Assembly (NCBI GenBank): GCA_964658655.1
Contig: CAZZZL010000014.1
Coordinates: 19,910 to 83,909 of the forward strand
DNA from: G963692885 sp964658655
GTDB lineage: Bacteria > Acidobacteriota > Terriglobia > Terriglobales > Acidobacteriaceae
Length of the DNA: 64,000 nt
Direction of reading: 5' to 3'
The notes below the pieces were generated by a model. It made no database searches and was not told the origin of the DNA. It saw only the letters and a program-made list of their open reading frames with translations. The position numbers and the translations under genes were made by a program. Positions 25,253 through 35,600 of this stretch are shown one piece after another; position 1 is the stretch's first letter, and every line of letters starts with the position of its first letter.

Positions 25253-27570
25253 GCTTTTTCTGACTCAGCGGGTGTGATGTTCAGTTCGACGGACTGTTCA
25301 CCCAGACGCGAATGCTTCGCGGTCAGCTTGACTTTGCCTGCGCTTTCCTTTGCGCGGATCCAGACGGCGCCGCGACCGCCGAAGAGCGCGAATGGATTGT
25401 CGCCGATCAATTCTGCAGGACCGTCGAGTGTGAGCATGACGGGATCGTTGGCGTATGGACGAATGTTGCCGTACTCGTCTGTGACCCGCATGACGACGCG
25501 CGTAGTGTCTGCGCCGTCAGCCTTCAGTTCGGAGTCATCGGGCAGCAGAACAAACTTTTGATCGACACCTTCGCCTGACATGTATTTTGTCGCGACGAGC
25601 TTGCCGCCGATGTAGCCTTCGATGCGCAGGTCGCCAAAGTCCTGCTTGAGGTCGGCGACATTGAAGCTGAACGGTGCGTACTTCAGGTGAGGAAACTGTT
25701 GATGGTCCGGTCCGCCTTCGGCGACCTGTACCCAATCACCTTTATCTTTGGTTTTGTACGCGAGCTTCACCTGTTCGCAGTTAGAGCAGACCATCGCGAT
25801 CGAAAAGTGGGTAGCTTCATCGCTCGATGCCCAGTGAAAGGCCGGTTCGAGGACGATTGCTTTTTCCGGCTCGATCTGTGACATGTAAAAGCTGGCGGCG
25901 GGCTTGGGTTCGCGGAAGATGTCGGAGACACCGTGATAGCAGATACGGTCGCCTGCACCGAAATCGTAGTGGGTGTTGTAGTCGAAGGCGCACCAGCCGA
26001 TGCCGCCGGCATACTGCGGGTTCGATGCGAGCTGATCGTGCACACGGGCATGGCGGATGGTGTGCTCGCGATGGCGCTCGTCATCGTCAATCTGCTTGAC
26101 GGGATAGGTGTGGCCGACAAATTCTGTGTTGAGATATTTTCCGTGGACAGGTGGCTTGAGTGGCCAGCCGAAGTCATTCATGGTGAAGACGTCTTCGAGA
26201 AATTCCGACTCCTGAAAATAGCGAATGCCGCCGGTCTGGCGTGAAGGATCAAGCTGGTGAGCGAGTGCGTTGGTGCGGATGTAGAAATCGTGGTTGTCGC
26301 GCGATTCGTTGATACGCACGCCCCACAGAATGATGGAGGGATGGTTCCAGTCGCGGCGGATCATGCGTCCGACGTTGTCGACAGAAATATCCTGCCACGG
26401 GAGCGGCCCCATGTGTTGCCAGCCGGGAATTTCTTCAAGGACAAGCAGTCCGATCTCGTCGCAGGCATCCAGGAAATGGCGCGACTGCGGATAGTGCGAC
26501 GTGCGTACGATGTTGGTATGCAGCTGCTGCTTGAGCAAGAGCGCGTCACGACGCTGCACGCGCGCAGGCATGGCCTGACCGACAAAAGGAAAAGTCTGGT
26601 GACGGTCGAGGCCACGCAGCTTGATGATATTGCCATTCAGCGAAAAGCCGTGATCTGTGAACATGGCTTCCCGGAAGCCGAAGCGGCGCGTTTCTTCGCC
26701 GATGAGTTTACTGCCATTCAACAGGCGCAGGCGGAGCGTGTAGAGATGGGGATGGTCGAGGTCCCACAATTCGACCTTTTCGATCGATGGAAAAGAGAGT
26801 GTGAATTTCTGCGGGTCACTTGCTTTTGCAGACAGCGGCTGCTCATGTTTCGCGGTGCCGATGGCGGTGTCGCCGCGCAGCAGTGTCGCTTCGACCGTGA
26901 TGGCCTTGGCGGGATAGCCAGTGTTCTGCAGGTAGTATTCGACGTCAAGCGCGGGTTTTGTGAGGACATCTTTCGGACGAGCGATCAGGTTCTCGATGAA
27001 AACCTGGGGCACGATGCGTAAAGAGACTTCGCGATAAATCCCGCCGAAGGTCATGTAGTCGATCTGATAGCCGAACGGGGGGATATCAGCGCGCTCGGTA
27101 GAGTCGACTTCGACTGAAAGGACATTGTCGCCGGCGTAATCGATATGCGGAGTGAGGTCAAAATAAAACGGGGTGTAGCCGCCTTTATATTCGCCGAGTT
27201 TTTTGCCGTTGATCCAGACTGTTGAAGCAGTCATGACGCCTTCAAAATCAACGAAGACGTTATTGCCTTTGGCCTCAGCCGGCAGTTTGAAATGGCGACG
27301 ATAGACGGAGATGAATTCATAATCCTTGTCATCGAAGGAATGCCAGGGCAGCTTGATATTGGTGTGCGGGATGACCACTTTTTCGAAGGCGGAGTCGTCG
27401 AAACTGCGTTCATGCGCGCCCTGTATGACGCGTGGGGAGTAGAGCCAGCCGCGATTGATGGGCAGCACAAGCCTGCCCGTCTCCATGGCGGGCTGGGCGT
27501 GCAGGTTTGCAGAAATGGAAGCGGTTGCAACCAGGGCGCTACTGGTCTTCAGAAAGTCACGACGATCCAT
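25249..27570 (-). CDS. Tat-exported glycoside hydrolase family 2 enzyme (beta-galactosidase-like)
   Basis: 773 residues from ATG 27570, which has GGAG 7 bp upstream. The Tat signal is MDRRDFLKTSSALVATAS, cleaved near LHAQ. Domain order: GH2 sugar-binding jelly roll (about 35-180, NRGWLYSPRVIQ, VFVDFEGVMTASTVWINGKK), Ig-like domain, then a TIM barrel with DRHQTFPFVGQAMP, TNIVRTSHYPQSRHFLDACD, the likely acid/base Glu in VRINESRD and the likely nucleophile Glu in YLNTEFVGH. Extra C-terminal beta domains follow. It hydrolyses a beta-glycoside in the periplasm; substrate unknown. It is probably the last gene of the second efflux operon, 87 bp after the 90-aa protein gene. Confidence 0.9.
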   Translation of the reverse strand: MDRRDFLKTSSALVATASISANLHAQPAMETGRLVLPINRGWLYSPRVIQGAHERSFDDSAFEKVVIPHTNIKLPWHSFDDKDYEFISVYRRHFKLPAEAKGNNVFVDFEGVMTASTVWINGKKLGEYKGGYTPFYFDLTPHIDYAGDNVLSVEVDSTERADIPPFGYQIDYMTFGGIYREVSLRIVPQVFIENLIARPKDVLTKPALDVEYYLQNTGYPAKAITVEATLLRGDTAIGTAKHEQPLSAKASDPQKFTLSFPSIEKVELWDLDHPHLYTLRLRLLNGSKLIGEETRRFGFREAMFTDHGFSLNGNIIKLRGLDRHQTFPFVGQAMPARVQRRDALLLKQQLHTNIVRTSHYPQSRHFLDACDEIGLLVLEEIPGWQHMGPLPWQDISVDNVGRMIRRDWNHPSIILWGVRINESRDNHDFYIRTNALAHQLDPSRQTGGIRYFQESEFLEDVFTMNDFGWPLKPPVHGKYLNTEFVGHTYPVKQIDDDERHREHTIRHARVHDQLASNPQYAGGIGWCAFDYNTHYDFGAGDRICYHGVSDIFREPKPAASFYMSQIEPEKAIVLEPAFHWASSDEATHFSIAMVCSNCEQVKLAYKTKDKGDWVQVAEGGPDHQQFPHLKYAPFSFNVADLKQDFGDLRIEGYIGGKLVATKYMSGEGVDQKFVLLPDDSELKADGADTTRVVMRVTDEYGNIRPYANDPVMLTLDGPAELIGDNPFALFGGRGAVWIRAKESAGKVKLTAKHSRLGEQSVELNITPAESEKA

Positions 27571-27583
27571 ACGATGCTCCAAG

Positions 27584-27600
27584 CCCTGCATGATGCAGGG
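27584..27600. promoter_or_regulatory. Perfect palindrome upstream of the GH2 gene
   Basis: CCCTGCAT, one central base, ATGCAGGG, 14 bp before the GH2 start codon. The placement fits an operator or a translation-affecting hairpin. No candidate regulator gene is adjacent. Confidence 0.4.
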
Positions 27601-27657
27601 AAAAGCTATGCTATCTCATTTAGATATTGGCGAGCAGATTGCAATTATGAGCGAGGG

Positions 27658-27930
27658 TTACTGCCACCGCGTGGTATGCCGGGCCAGCCACCAGCATGGC
27701 ACATAGCCGGACTGTGGGAACAGGCTGCGCGCACACTGCTGCGGCTGTGTTCCCATGTAGTCATATTCTGCCTTGTTGCCTTTGAGCGGGGTCGACAGGT
27801 ACTGCTCTACCTGGAACGTTTTATAGGCCGTGCCTCGCGAGGCGCGAATGTGCAGCATGCCCCAGTCGCCTGCGTATAACAGCAGGATCAGCGCGAGCAG
27901 TGTCTGCACAATGGTGCTGATTCGTCTCAT
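27658..27930 (-). CDS. Small membrane-anchored protein of unknown function
   Basis: 90 residues. The N-terminal helix ISTIVQTLLALILLLYAGDW (4-23) anchors the protein. The remainder is an exported domain with RGTAYKTFQVEQYLSTPL, an EYDYMGTQPQQCARSLFPQ block and a CWWLARHT ending; the two cysteines could form a disulfide. From memory, proteins of this pattern are common in Acidobacteriota; no function is known to me. It lies 21 bp after the outer-membrane channel gene and upstream of the GH2 gene on the same strand. Confidence 0.6.
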   Translation of the reverse strand: MRRISTIVQTLLALILLLYAGDWGMLHIRASRGTAYKTFQVEQYLSTPLKGNKAEYDYMGTQPQQCARSLFPQSGYVPCWWLARHTTRWQ

Positions 27931-27951
27931 GCCCGCGCTTATCCTCTTGAG

Positions 27952-29529
27952 CTACTGGTCAATTTTTGTATCGGCGCTCGTCGGTTTTTTTGTGACCTGC
28001 GAGGCAGTGGGTAATTGCGAAGTGTCCCACCCGCCACCAAGGGCTGCTACCAGTTGTACGGCAGATGTCATCTGCGAGACCTGCAGTGATGTGAGTGTCT
28101 GCTGATTCGATAAGAGCGTCGTCTGCGCAGTCACGACGTTCACGTACGGGTCGATGCCCGTGTCGTAACGCGCCATCTCAAGTTTGTTATAGATTTTCGC
28201 AGAGTCAACTGCTTCCTGCACTTGCTTGATCTGATTACTGTAGACCCGCACGGATGCAAGATAATCTTCGACCTGCTGAAAGGCAGTCAGGACAGTCTGA
28301 CGGTAGGCGGCCACGTCGGCGTTGTAAGTGGCGATGTACTGGTTAACTTCCGCGCGGCGCAGACCACCATCGTAGACAGTTTCGCTGAAGGCCGGCCCGG
28401 CAGACCAGAAGCGGCTTGGCCAATCGAACCAGTGCTTGAGCGTGGATGCTTCAAATCCGCCATCCGCGGTAAGGGTGAGGGTCGGGTAGTAGGCGGCGTA
28501 GGCAATGCCGATCTCTGCATTGGCGGCGGCCATAGTGCGCTCTGCGGCGGCAATGTCCGGCCGACGTTGCAGCAGCGCCGAGGGCATACCGAGCGGGATG
28601 GGCGGAGGCGCGGCCAGCATCGGCTTGACCGGGATGGAGAAGTCGGACGCGTTCTTGCCAATGAGAGTCGCGATGGCGTGTTCATACTGCGCGCGGGCGA
28701 CCTGGAGATTCGTTGTGACGGCCTGCTGCGTCTGCAAAGTATTTTTGGCTTCGACGACAGAGATCTGATCGCCGACGCCCGTGTCATATTGATTCTGCGT
28801 GTATTTCAGCGATTGCCTGTCTGCCTCAACCGTGTCCTGATAGAGCTTGATGAGCGCGTCCTGTCCGCGCACTTCAAAGAAATACTGGGCGAGCGATGCC
28901 TGCTCGGTGAGGCGCTCATTTTCGAGATCGGCTGCGCTCAACTGTGCCGAGGCCTGATATTGGCGAACAGTGTTGCGAACTTTGCCCCAGAGATCCGGCT
29001 CCCAAGAAAGATCAAGCGGAGCACTCCACAGAGAGCTTTCAGAGCCGGTATTGGTGGCCACGCCGCCGGTGCCGGTTCCCGTCGAACCTGCGCCGCTGCC
29101 GCCAGTTCCAAGTACAGACGAAGAATTTTTCAGGTTGGAGGACGAGCGTGTGCGATTGAAGCTCGGACCGATAGTAGCAGTCGGGAAATACTGCGCGCGC
29201 GCCTGGCGGACGAGGGTGCGCGCTTCCATGTAGTTCTCAAAATACTGGCGGATGTTCTGGTTGTTGATATTGAGCTGATCTTCGAGGGCGTTCAGTTCGG
29301 GATCACCGAAGATTTCCCACCATTTGCCGCGCAGCATCGCATCGCTGGGCGTGGCGACCTGCCAGCCATCGCTGCTCTTCGGGACTTCCTTATAGGCGAC
29401 AGGGGGCGCCTGGGCCGTAGCGGGAACATGATATTTAGGGCCGACATTGCAGCCGGCGAGCAGGGCAGCGGAAAGGGCGGCAAGTGCAAAAGCGTAGCGT
29501 CGTGTTTGTTTTATTTTCGTCATGGTCAT
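27952..29529 (-). CDS. Outer-membrane efflux lipoprotein (NodT/OprM type)
   Basis: 525 residues. The lipoprotein signal ends in the lipobox LLAGC (Cys at about 27), then NVGPKYHVPA. Two TolC-type repeats follow: WWEIFGDPELNALEDQLNIN opens the first alpha-barrel unit and QRRPDIAAAERTMAAANAEI with IGIAYAAYYPTLTLTADGGF the second. It has its own Gly/Ser/Thr-rich stretch near residues 135-165. It forms the trimeric exit duct for RND pumps. ATG overlaps the upstream pump stop (ATGA). It is the only such channel in the window, so it may also serve the first efflux operon. Confidence 0.94.
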   Translation of the reverse strand: MTMTKIKQTRRYAFALAALSAALLAGCNVGPKYHVPATAQAPPVAYKEVPKSSDGWQVATPSDAMLRGKWWEIFGDPELNALEDQLNINNQNIRQYFENYMEARTLVRQARAQYFPTATIGPSFNRTRSSSNLKNSSSVLGTGGSGAGSTGTGTGGVATNTGSESSLWSAPLDLSWEPDLWGKVRNTVRQYQASAQLSAADLENERLTEQASLAQYFFEVRGQDALIKLYQDTVEADRQSLKYTQNQYDTGVGDQISVVEAKNTLQTQQAVTTNLQVARAQYEHAIATLIGKNASDFSIPVKPMLAAPPPIPLGMPSALLQRRPDIAAAERTMAAANAEIGIAYAAYYPTLTLTADGGFEASTLKHWFDWPSRFWSAGPAFSETVYDGGLRRAEVNQYIATYNADVAAYRQTVLTAFQQVEDYLASVRVYSNQIKQVQEAVDSAKIYNKLEMARYDTGIDPYVNVVTAQTTLLSNQQTLTSLQVSQMTSAVQLVAALGGGWDTSQLPTASQVTKKPTSADTKIDQ

Positions 29530-32500
29530 GGCGTAACCTCGCCAACTTCAGGGTGAAAGTCATCATGCGTCTTGCCTGCCATGCGCAGACGCAGCTTGTC
29601 GAGCGTGAGATAAACGACCGGCGTGGTGTAGAGCGTCAGCAGCTGGCTGACGATCAATCCCCCAACTATGGTAATGCCTAGCGGTCGACGAAGTTCAGAA
29701 CCGGTGCCGGTGCCGAAGGCCAGTGGCAGGGCGCCGAAGAGCGCGGCCATGGTGGTCATCAGGATCGGGCGGAAGCGCAGGATGCAGGCCTCGAAGATCG
29801 CATCGCCGGTGCTCTTGCCATCAAGCCGCTCCGCCTGCAGCGCAAAGTCGATCATCATGATGGCGTTCTTTTTCACGATGCCGATGAGCAGCACAATGCC
29901 GATGATCGAGATGACATTGAGATCGATTTTAAAGATCATCAGCGCGAGCATGGCACCGACACTGGCCGAGGGCAAGGTGGAAATAATCGTGAGCGGATGG
30001 ACTAGGCTTTCATACAGGATGCCGAGCACGATGTAGACGGCGAGCAGCGCTGTCAGGATCAGGTAGGGCTCGGTACTGAGCGATTGCTGGTATGCCTGCA
30101 GGGTGCCGGCGAAGAAGCCGCGCACGGTGCCCGGTGTGCCGAGCCTCTGCTTCAGTTGATCGATCTCGCGTGTCGCGTCGCTCAACGACAGGCCCGGCGC
30201 CAGGTTGAACGAGACGGTGACCGAGGGAAAGAGGCCGGTGTGATTGACGGTCAGCGGCGTGGTGCCGGAGTGGTCCTTGGTGAACGCCGCGAGCGGGACT
30301 TCACCGTGCGTCGATGTGTGGAAATAGATGGCATTGAAGCCGGCCGGCGTCTGCAGGTATTGCGGCGCAATTTCCATGACGACGTAGTACTGGTTCAGCT
30401 GTGTATAGATGAGGGAGACTTCCTGCTGACCGAATGCGCCGTAGAGTGTCGAATCGATGCTGGATGGCGTCAGGCCCAGCCGAGCGGCGGTCGCGCGATC
30501 ATATTCGAGCTGCTCGTCAAGACCGCCATTCTGCTGATCGGAATTCACATCCTGAAAGCCTGGCAGGGTCTTCATTTGCTTCAACAGTATGGGGCCCCAG
30601 GTTGAAAGGTCTTCGATGTTGTCCGACTGAATAGTGTATTGATAGAGTGCGTTGCCGCCGCGGCCGCCGATGCGCAGGTCCTGCGCGGCCTGCAGGAAGG
30701 CTGAGGCGACAGGCAGCCGGTTGAGCTTTGGACGGAGCCGGTTGATCACTTCCATCGCGCCGACTTTGCGCACGTTCAACGGCTTCAACGCGACATAGAT
30801 GAAGCCGCCATTGGTCTGGCCGCCACCGGTATAGGCGTTCACGTTGGCGACTGCCGGATCATGGGTGATGACGTTCACCAGTTGGCGTACGGAATTATCC
30901 ATGGCAGGGAATGAGGCGTCCTGCGGACCCTGGACACCACCGACCAGCGCACCAGTATCCTGCTGCGGGAAAAAGCCTTTGGGAATCTTGATGACCAGCA
31001 CAACATTCAGCGCGACCGTGAGGAAAAGCACGATCAGCATGAGCGCTGAATTATCGAGCGCCCACAGCAGCGAGTGGCGATACACCGAGAGCAGCCAGTT
31101 GAAAGAGTTCTCACTCGCGCGGTAAAGAAAATTGTGTTTTTTGGTGTGGTCTTCCGGCTTGAGCAAGTGCGCGCACATCATCGGTGTGGTGGTGAGCGAG
31201 ATCACCATGGAGACAGCGATTGCGGTCGAGAGCGTGACGGCAAATTCACGGAAGAGCCGGCCGACAATGCCGCCCATCAGAAGAATGGGAATGAAGACGG
31301 CGATGAGCGACATGCTTATGGAGAAGACGGTGAAGCCAATCTCCTTTGCGCCCTTCAACGCTGCTTCGACGGGCTTCATGCCCTGCTCGAGATAGCGCGA
31401 TATGTTCTCCATGACGACGATGGCGTCGTCGACGACGAAGCCGGTGGAGATGGTGAGGGCCATCAGAGACAAATTGTCCAGACTGTAGCCGAGCAGGTAC
31501 ATCACGGCGAAAGTGCCGATGAGCGAGACCGGTACGGCGACGGCCGGGATGAATGTCGCGCGGCCGTTCCTCAGGAAGATGAAGACGACGATGATGACCA
31601 GCACGATCGAGAGAATAAGCGAGCGTTCGACATCATCGACCGAGGCGCGAATGGTCGTCGTTCGATCGAGGACCACGGTGCTCTTGATGCCCTGCGGGAT
31701 GGAAGCTTCGATCGACGGCAGCTCGGCCTTGATGCGTTCGTTGGTCTGAATGATGTTGGCACCGGGCTGACGGAAAATGATGACCGTGACCGACGGAATG
31801 CCATTCAGATAGCCGGCAGTGCGCACATTCTGCACGCCGTCAGTGACGGACGCGACATCCTCCAGATGGATCGCCGCGCCATGGTAGTAGCCGACTACAA
31901 GCGGCTTGTACTGCTCCGCCTTGGAGATCTGATCATTGGTGATGATGTCCGATGTGGATGTGCCATTGGTGATCTGGCCGCGTGCGAGATCCGAGTTCTG
32001 CAGACTCAGCATCGACTGCACATCTGTCAGCGCAAGCCCGAAGCTGTTGAGCTTGGTGGGATCGACGTCCACGCGGACCGAGGGCAGCGAGCTGCCGCCG
32101 ACGCCGACCTGGCCAACGCCCTGGATCTGTGACAGCTTCTGTTCCATGATGGTCGAAGCGGCGTCATAGAGGGCGCCCTTGTCGAGCTTGGTCGAGGTAA
32201 GACCAATGATCATGATCGGCGCATCGGCCGGGTTCACTTTGCGATACGTTGGATTGCCGGGCAGGTTTGCGGGCAGATAGCTGCGTGCGGCGTTGATAGC
32301 GGCTTCCACGTCACGGGCGGCGCCATCGATGTTGCGGCTCAGGTCGAATTGCAGCGTCACGCTGGTGCTGCCGAGCGAGCTGGCTGAAGTCATCTCTGTC
32401 ACGCCGGCAATATGTCCGAACTGGCGTTCGAGCGGCGTTGCGACTGAGGACGCCATGATGTTCGCGCTGGCGCCGGACAAGCCTGCCTGCACGCTGATCG

Positions 32501-32630
32501 TGGGGAAATCCACTTGCGGGAGAGGCGAGACGGGCAGCACCGTATAGCCGACAGCGCCGGCGATGGCGATCGCAATCGTCAGCAGCGTAGTCGCTACCGG
32601 CCGGCGGATGAAGGGGGCGGAGAGATTCAT
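29526..32630 (-). CDS. RND efflux pump, MdtC-like, copy 2
   Basis: 1034 residues. NLSAPFIRRPVATTLLTIAI, STGFVVDDAIVVMENISRYL (paired Asp of the proton relay), GFFPQQDTGALVGGVQGPQD and KKNAIMMIDFALQAERLDG match the pump at 22133-25252 closely, including the same domain boundaries, so the two are paralogues. The 4-bp overlap with the preceding MdtB-like gene (32627-32630) and with the following channel gene supports strict co-translation. Confidence 0.95.
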   Translation of the reverse strand: MNLSAPFIRRPVATTLLTIAIAIAGAVGYTVLPVSPLPQVDFPTISVQAGLSGASANIMASSVATPLERQFGHIAGVTEMTSASSLGSTSVTLQFDLSRNIDGAARDVEAAINAARSYLPANLPGNPTYRKVNPADAPIMIIGLTSTKLDKGALYDAASTIMEQKLSQIQGVGQVGVGGSSLPSVRVDVDPTKLNSFGLALTDVQSMLSLQNSDLARGQITNGTSTSDIITNDQISKAEQYKPLVVGYYHGAAIHLEDVASVTDGVQNVRTAGYLNGIPSVTVIIFRQPGANIIQTNERIKAELPSIEASIPQGIKSTVVLDRTTTIRASVDDVERSLILSIVLVIIVVFIFLRNGRATFIPAVAVPVSLIGTFAVMYLLGYSLDNLSLMALTISTGFVVDDAIVVMENISRYLEQGMKPVEAALKGAKEIGFTVFSISMSLIAVFIPILLMGGIVGRLFREFAVTLSTAIAVSMVISLTTTPMMCAHLLKPEDHTKKHNFLYRASENSFNWLLSVYRHSLLWALDNSALMLIVLFLTVALNVVLVIKIPKGFFPQQDTGALVGGVQGPQDASFPAMDNSVRQLVNVITHDPAVANVNAYTGGGQTNGGFIYVALKPLNVRKVGAMEVINRLRPKLNRLPVASAFLQAAQDLRIGGRGGNALYQYTIQSDNIEDLSTWGPILLKQMKTLPGFQDVNSDQQNGGLDEQLEYDRATAARLGLTPSSIDSTLYGAFGQQEVSLIYTQLNQYYVVMEIAPQYLQTPAGFNAIYFHTSTHGEVPLAAFTKDHSGTTPLTVNHTGLFPSVTVSFNLAPGLSLSDATREIDQLKQRLGTPGTVRGFFAGTLQAYQQSLSTEPYLILTALLAVYIVLGILYESLVHPLTIISTLPSASVGAMLALMIFKIDLNVISIIGIVLLIGIVKKNAIMMIDFALQAERLDGKSTGDAIFEACILRFRPILMTTMAALFGALPLAFGTGTGSELRRPLGITIVGGLIVSQLLTLYTTPVVYLTLDKLRLRMAGKTHDDFHPEVGEVTP

Positions 32631-35600
32631 GCGCCCTGTGCCTCTGCGGGTGCGTCGGTCGGCGGCGGCGTATCCGGCATGTTGGGATTGCCATGCTTCG
32701 CGAAGCGCTGGGCAAACTTATCAAAGAAGATGTAGATGACGGGCGTTGTGTAGAGCGTGAGCACCTGGCTAAGCAGCAGGCCGCCGACCATGGCGATACC
32801 GAGCGGGCGACGAATCTCTGAGCCGATGCCGGTACCGAAGGCGAGCGGCAGCCCGCCGAGGAGCGCGGCCATGGTGGTCATCATGATCGGACGGAAACGC
32901 AGCAGGCAGGCCTGATAGATCGCGTCGGTGGAATTCATGCCGTGCTGGCGTTCGGCCTCGAGTGCGAAGTCGACCATCATGATGCCATTCTTTTTCACGA
33001 TACCGATGAGCAGGATGATGCCGATGATGGCGACGACACTCAGGTCCTGTCCGAAGATGATGAGCGAAAGCAGTGCGCCGACACCGGCTGACGGCAGCGT
33101 CGACAGAATGGTGATGGGATGGATGAAGCTCTCATAAAGCACGCCGAGCACGATGTAGACAGTGACCAGCGCGGCGAGGATGAGCAGTGCTTCATTCGAG
33201 AGTGAATTGCGGAAGGATGCTGCGGTGCCCTGGAAATCTGCCTGGACACTCAGCGGCATGTTGAGATTTTTCTGTACCTTGGTGATGGCATCGATGGCAT
33301 CGCCAAGCGCTGCATGCGGGCCAAGATTAAACGACACTGTTACAGATGGGAACTGGCCCTGGTGCGTGATGGAAAGCGGTTCGGTGATCTGTTCCAGCTG
33401 CGTGAAGGCGCTGAGCGGAACACGATTGCTGATGGCGGAGCTGGTGCCGGAGGTGGACGCTGCGGAAGATGTGCCCGAGCCCGGCTGCGTGGTCGCGAGA
33501 GCGTTTGTTGAGGGCGTAAGAGCGCCGCTGGCCGGCGTGTAGAGGGCTGGCGAAGTCGTTGCGTTGGAGCCGGCGGATGCTGATCCGGAGGCTGCGAAGG
33601 AGGTCGATGCTCCTGCGCCGGTCGCACCCGAGGATGCATTCGACTGGACGTAGAGACTCTGCAGCTTGCTCGGATCGTTCTGGAATTCCGGCATGGTTTC
33701 AAGGATGACGTGGTACTGATTCAGCTGCGTGTAGAGTGTGTTGATCTGGCGCTGACCGTACGCGTCATAGAGCGTGTTATCGATGGTCGAAGGCGTGATG
33801 CCCATGCGCGAAGCTGAGACGCGATCGATGTTCATCATGATCGCGTTGCCGCCGTTCTGCTGGTCGGTGGCGACATCTTCCAGCTGCGGCAGCTGCTTCA
33901 ACTTGTCGACGAACTTCGCTGTCCACTCGTTCAGTTCGTTGATGTCCGGATCTTCAAGCGTGTACTGATATTGTGTGCGGCTGACGCGGTCGTCGACGGT
34001 AATGTTCTGCACCGGCTGCATGAAGAGCTGGATGCCCTGCACGTCGGCAAGCTTGCGCTGCAGGCGGCGAATGACATCGGACGCGCTAAGGTCGCGCTGG
34101 TCGAGCGGCTTCAGGTTGATGGAGAAGCGGCCGCTGTTCAGCGTGGTGTTGGTACCGTCGGCGCCGATGAATGACGACAGACTCTGCACGGCGGGGTCAT
34201 CGAGAATTACCTGTGCAAGCTGCTGCTGTTTGTCTTCCATCGCCTGGAAAGAGACATTCGGGGGCGCCTGCGAAATGCCCTGGATGACCCCCGTATCCTG
34301 TACCGGGAAGAAGCCTTTGGGAATGATGATGTAGAGCACGATGGTCAGCACCAGCGTGGCCAGGGCGACAATCAGGGTAAGCCCCTGGAACTCCAGCACA
34401 AACTTGAGCGTGCGGCCATAGAAGGCAATCATGTTCTCAAAGACGCGTTCGGATGCCTGGTAGAAGCGGCCCTGCTGCGCCTTGGGATCATGCTTGAGGA
34501 TGCGCGAACACATCATCGGCGTCAGGGTGAGCGAGACGACTGCCGAGAGAATGATCGTAACTGCAAGTGTTACCGCAAACTCGCGGAAGAGCCGGCCAAC
34601 AACATCGCCCATGAACAGCAGCGGAATGAGCACGGCGATGAGCGAGACGGTCAACGAAACGATGGTGAAGCCGATCTGCTCCGCGCCCTTTAGCGACGCG
34701 ACCATGGGCGCGTCTCCCTCTTCGAGATAGCGGGAGATGTTTTCAATCATGACGATGGCGTCATCGACGACGAAGCCGGTAGAGATAGTGAGCGCCATGA
34801 GAGACAGGTTGTCGAGACTGTAGCCCAGCGCGTACATGACACCAAATGTGCCGACCAGCGAGAGCGGCACGGCAATGCTGGGGATAATCGTCGCGTAGAG
34901 GTTGCGCAGGAAAACGAAGATGACCATGACGACGAGCGCGATGGTCAGCATCAATTCAAACTCGACGTCCGAGACGGATGCCTGGATGTCGGTCGTGAGA
35001 TCGGTAAGCGTCGTGACCTGGATGCCGGCGGGAAGGTTCGCCTCCAGTTGTGGCAGGAGCGCCTTGATGGATTTGACGACGCTGATGGTGTTGGCGCCGG
35101 GCTGCCTCTGCACGTTCAGAATAACGGCCGGCGTCTTATCCATCCATGCAGCGAGTCGCGTGTTCTCGACACCATCCACCACTTTCGCAACGTCTTTCAG
35201 CAGTACGGGTGCGCCATTGCTGTAGGCGATGACGATGCCCTGGTAATCCTTACTGACGGTGAGTTGATCGTTCGCGTCGATCTGGTAATCCTGGCGCGGC
35301 CCGTCGAAGTTGCCCTTCGCGGTGTTGACACTGGTTTGCGTCAGCGCTGTTCTGACGGCTTCGAGGTTGATGCCGTAGGAGGCGAGTGCCGCAGGGTTTA
35401 CTTGGATACGCACGGCCGGCTTTTGACCGCCGCTGATCGAGACGAGTCCTACACCGCTCAACTGCGAGAGCTTGGGCGCGAGGCGAGTGTCGACGAGGTC
35501 TTCGACCTGCGAAAGCGGCACGTTCTGAGACGTGATGGCCATCGTGAGGACGGGCGCATCTGCCGGGTTGGTCTTGCTGTAGACCGGCGGCGAGGGCAGC

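Noticed and set aside
31074..32132. 352-aa frame antisense to the MdtC-like pump
   Set aside because: Acid-rich, no domain, mirrors the codon pattern of the real gene in this GC-rich sequence. The same applies to long antisense frames at 28222-29556, 26257-27021, 17311-18489 and 54832-55899.
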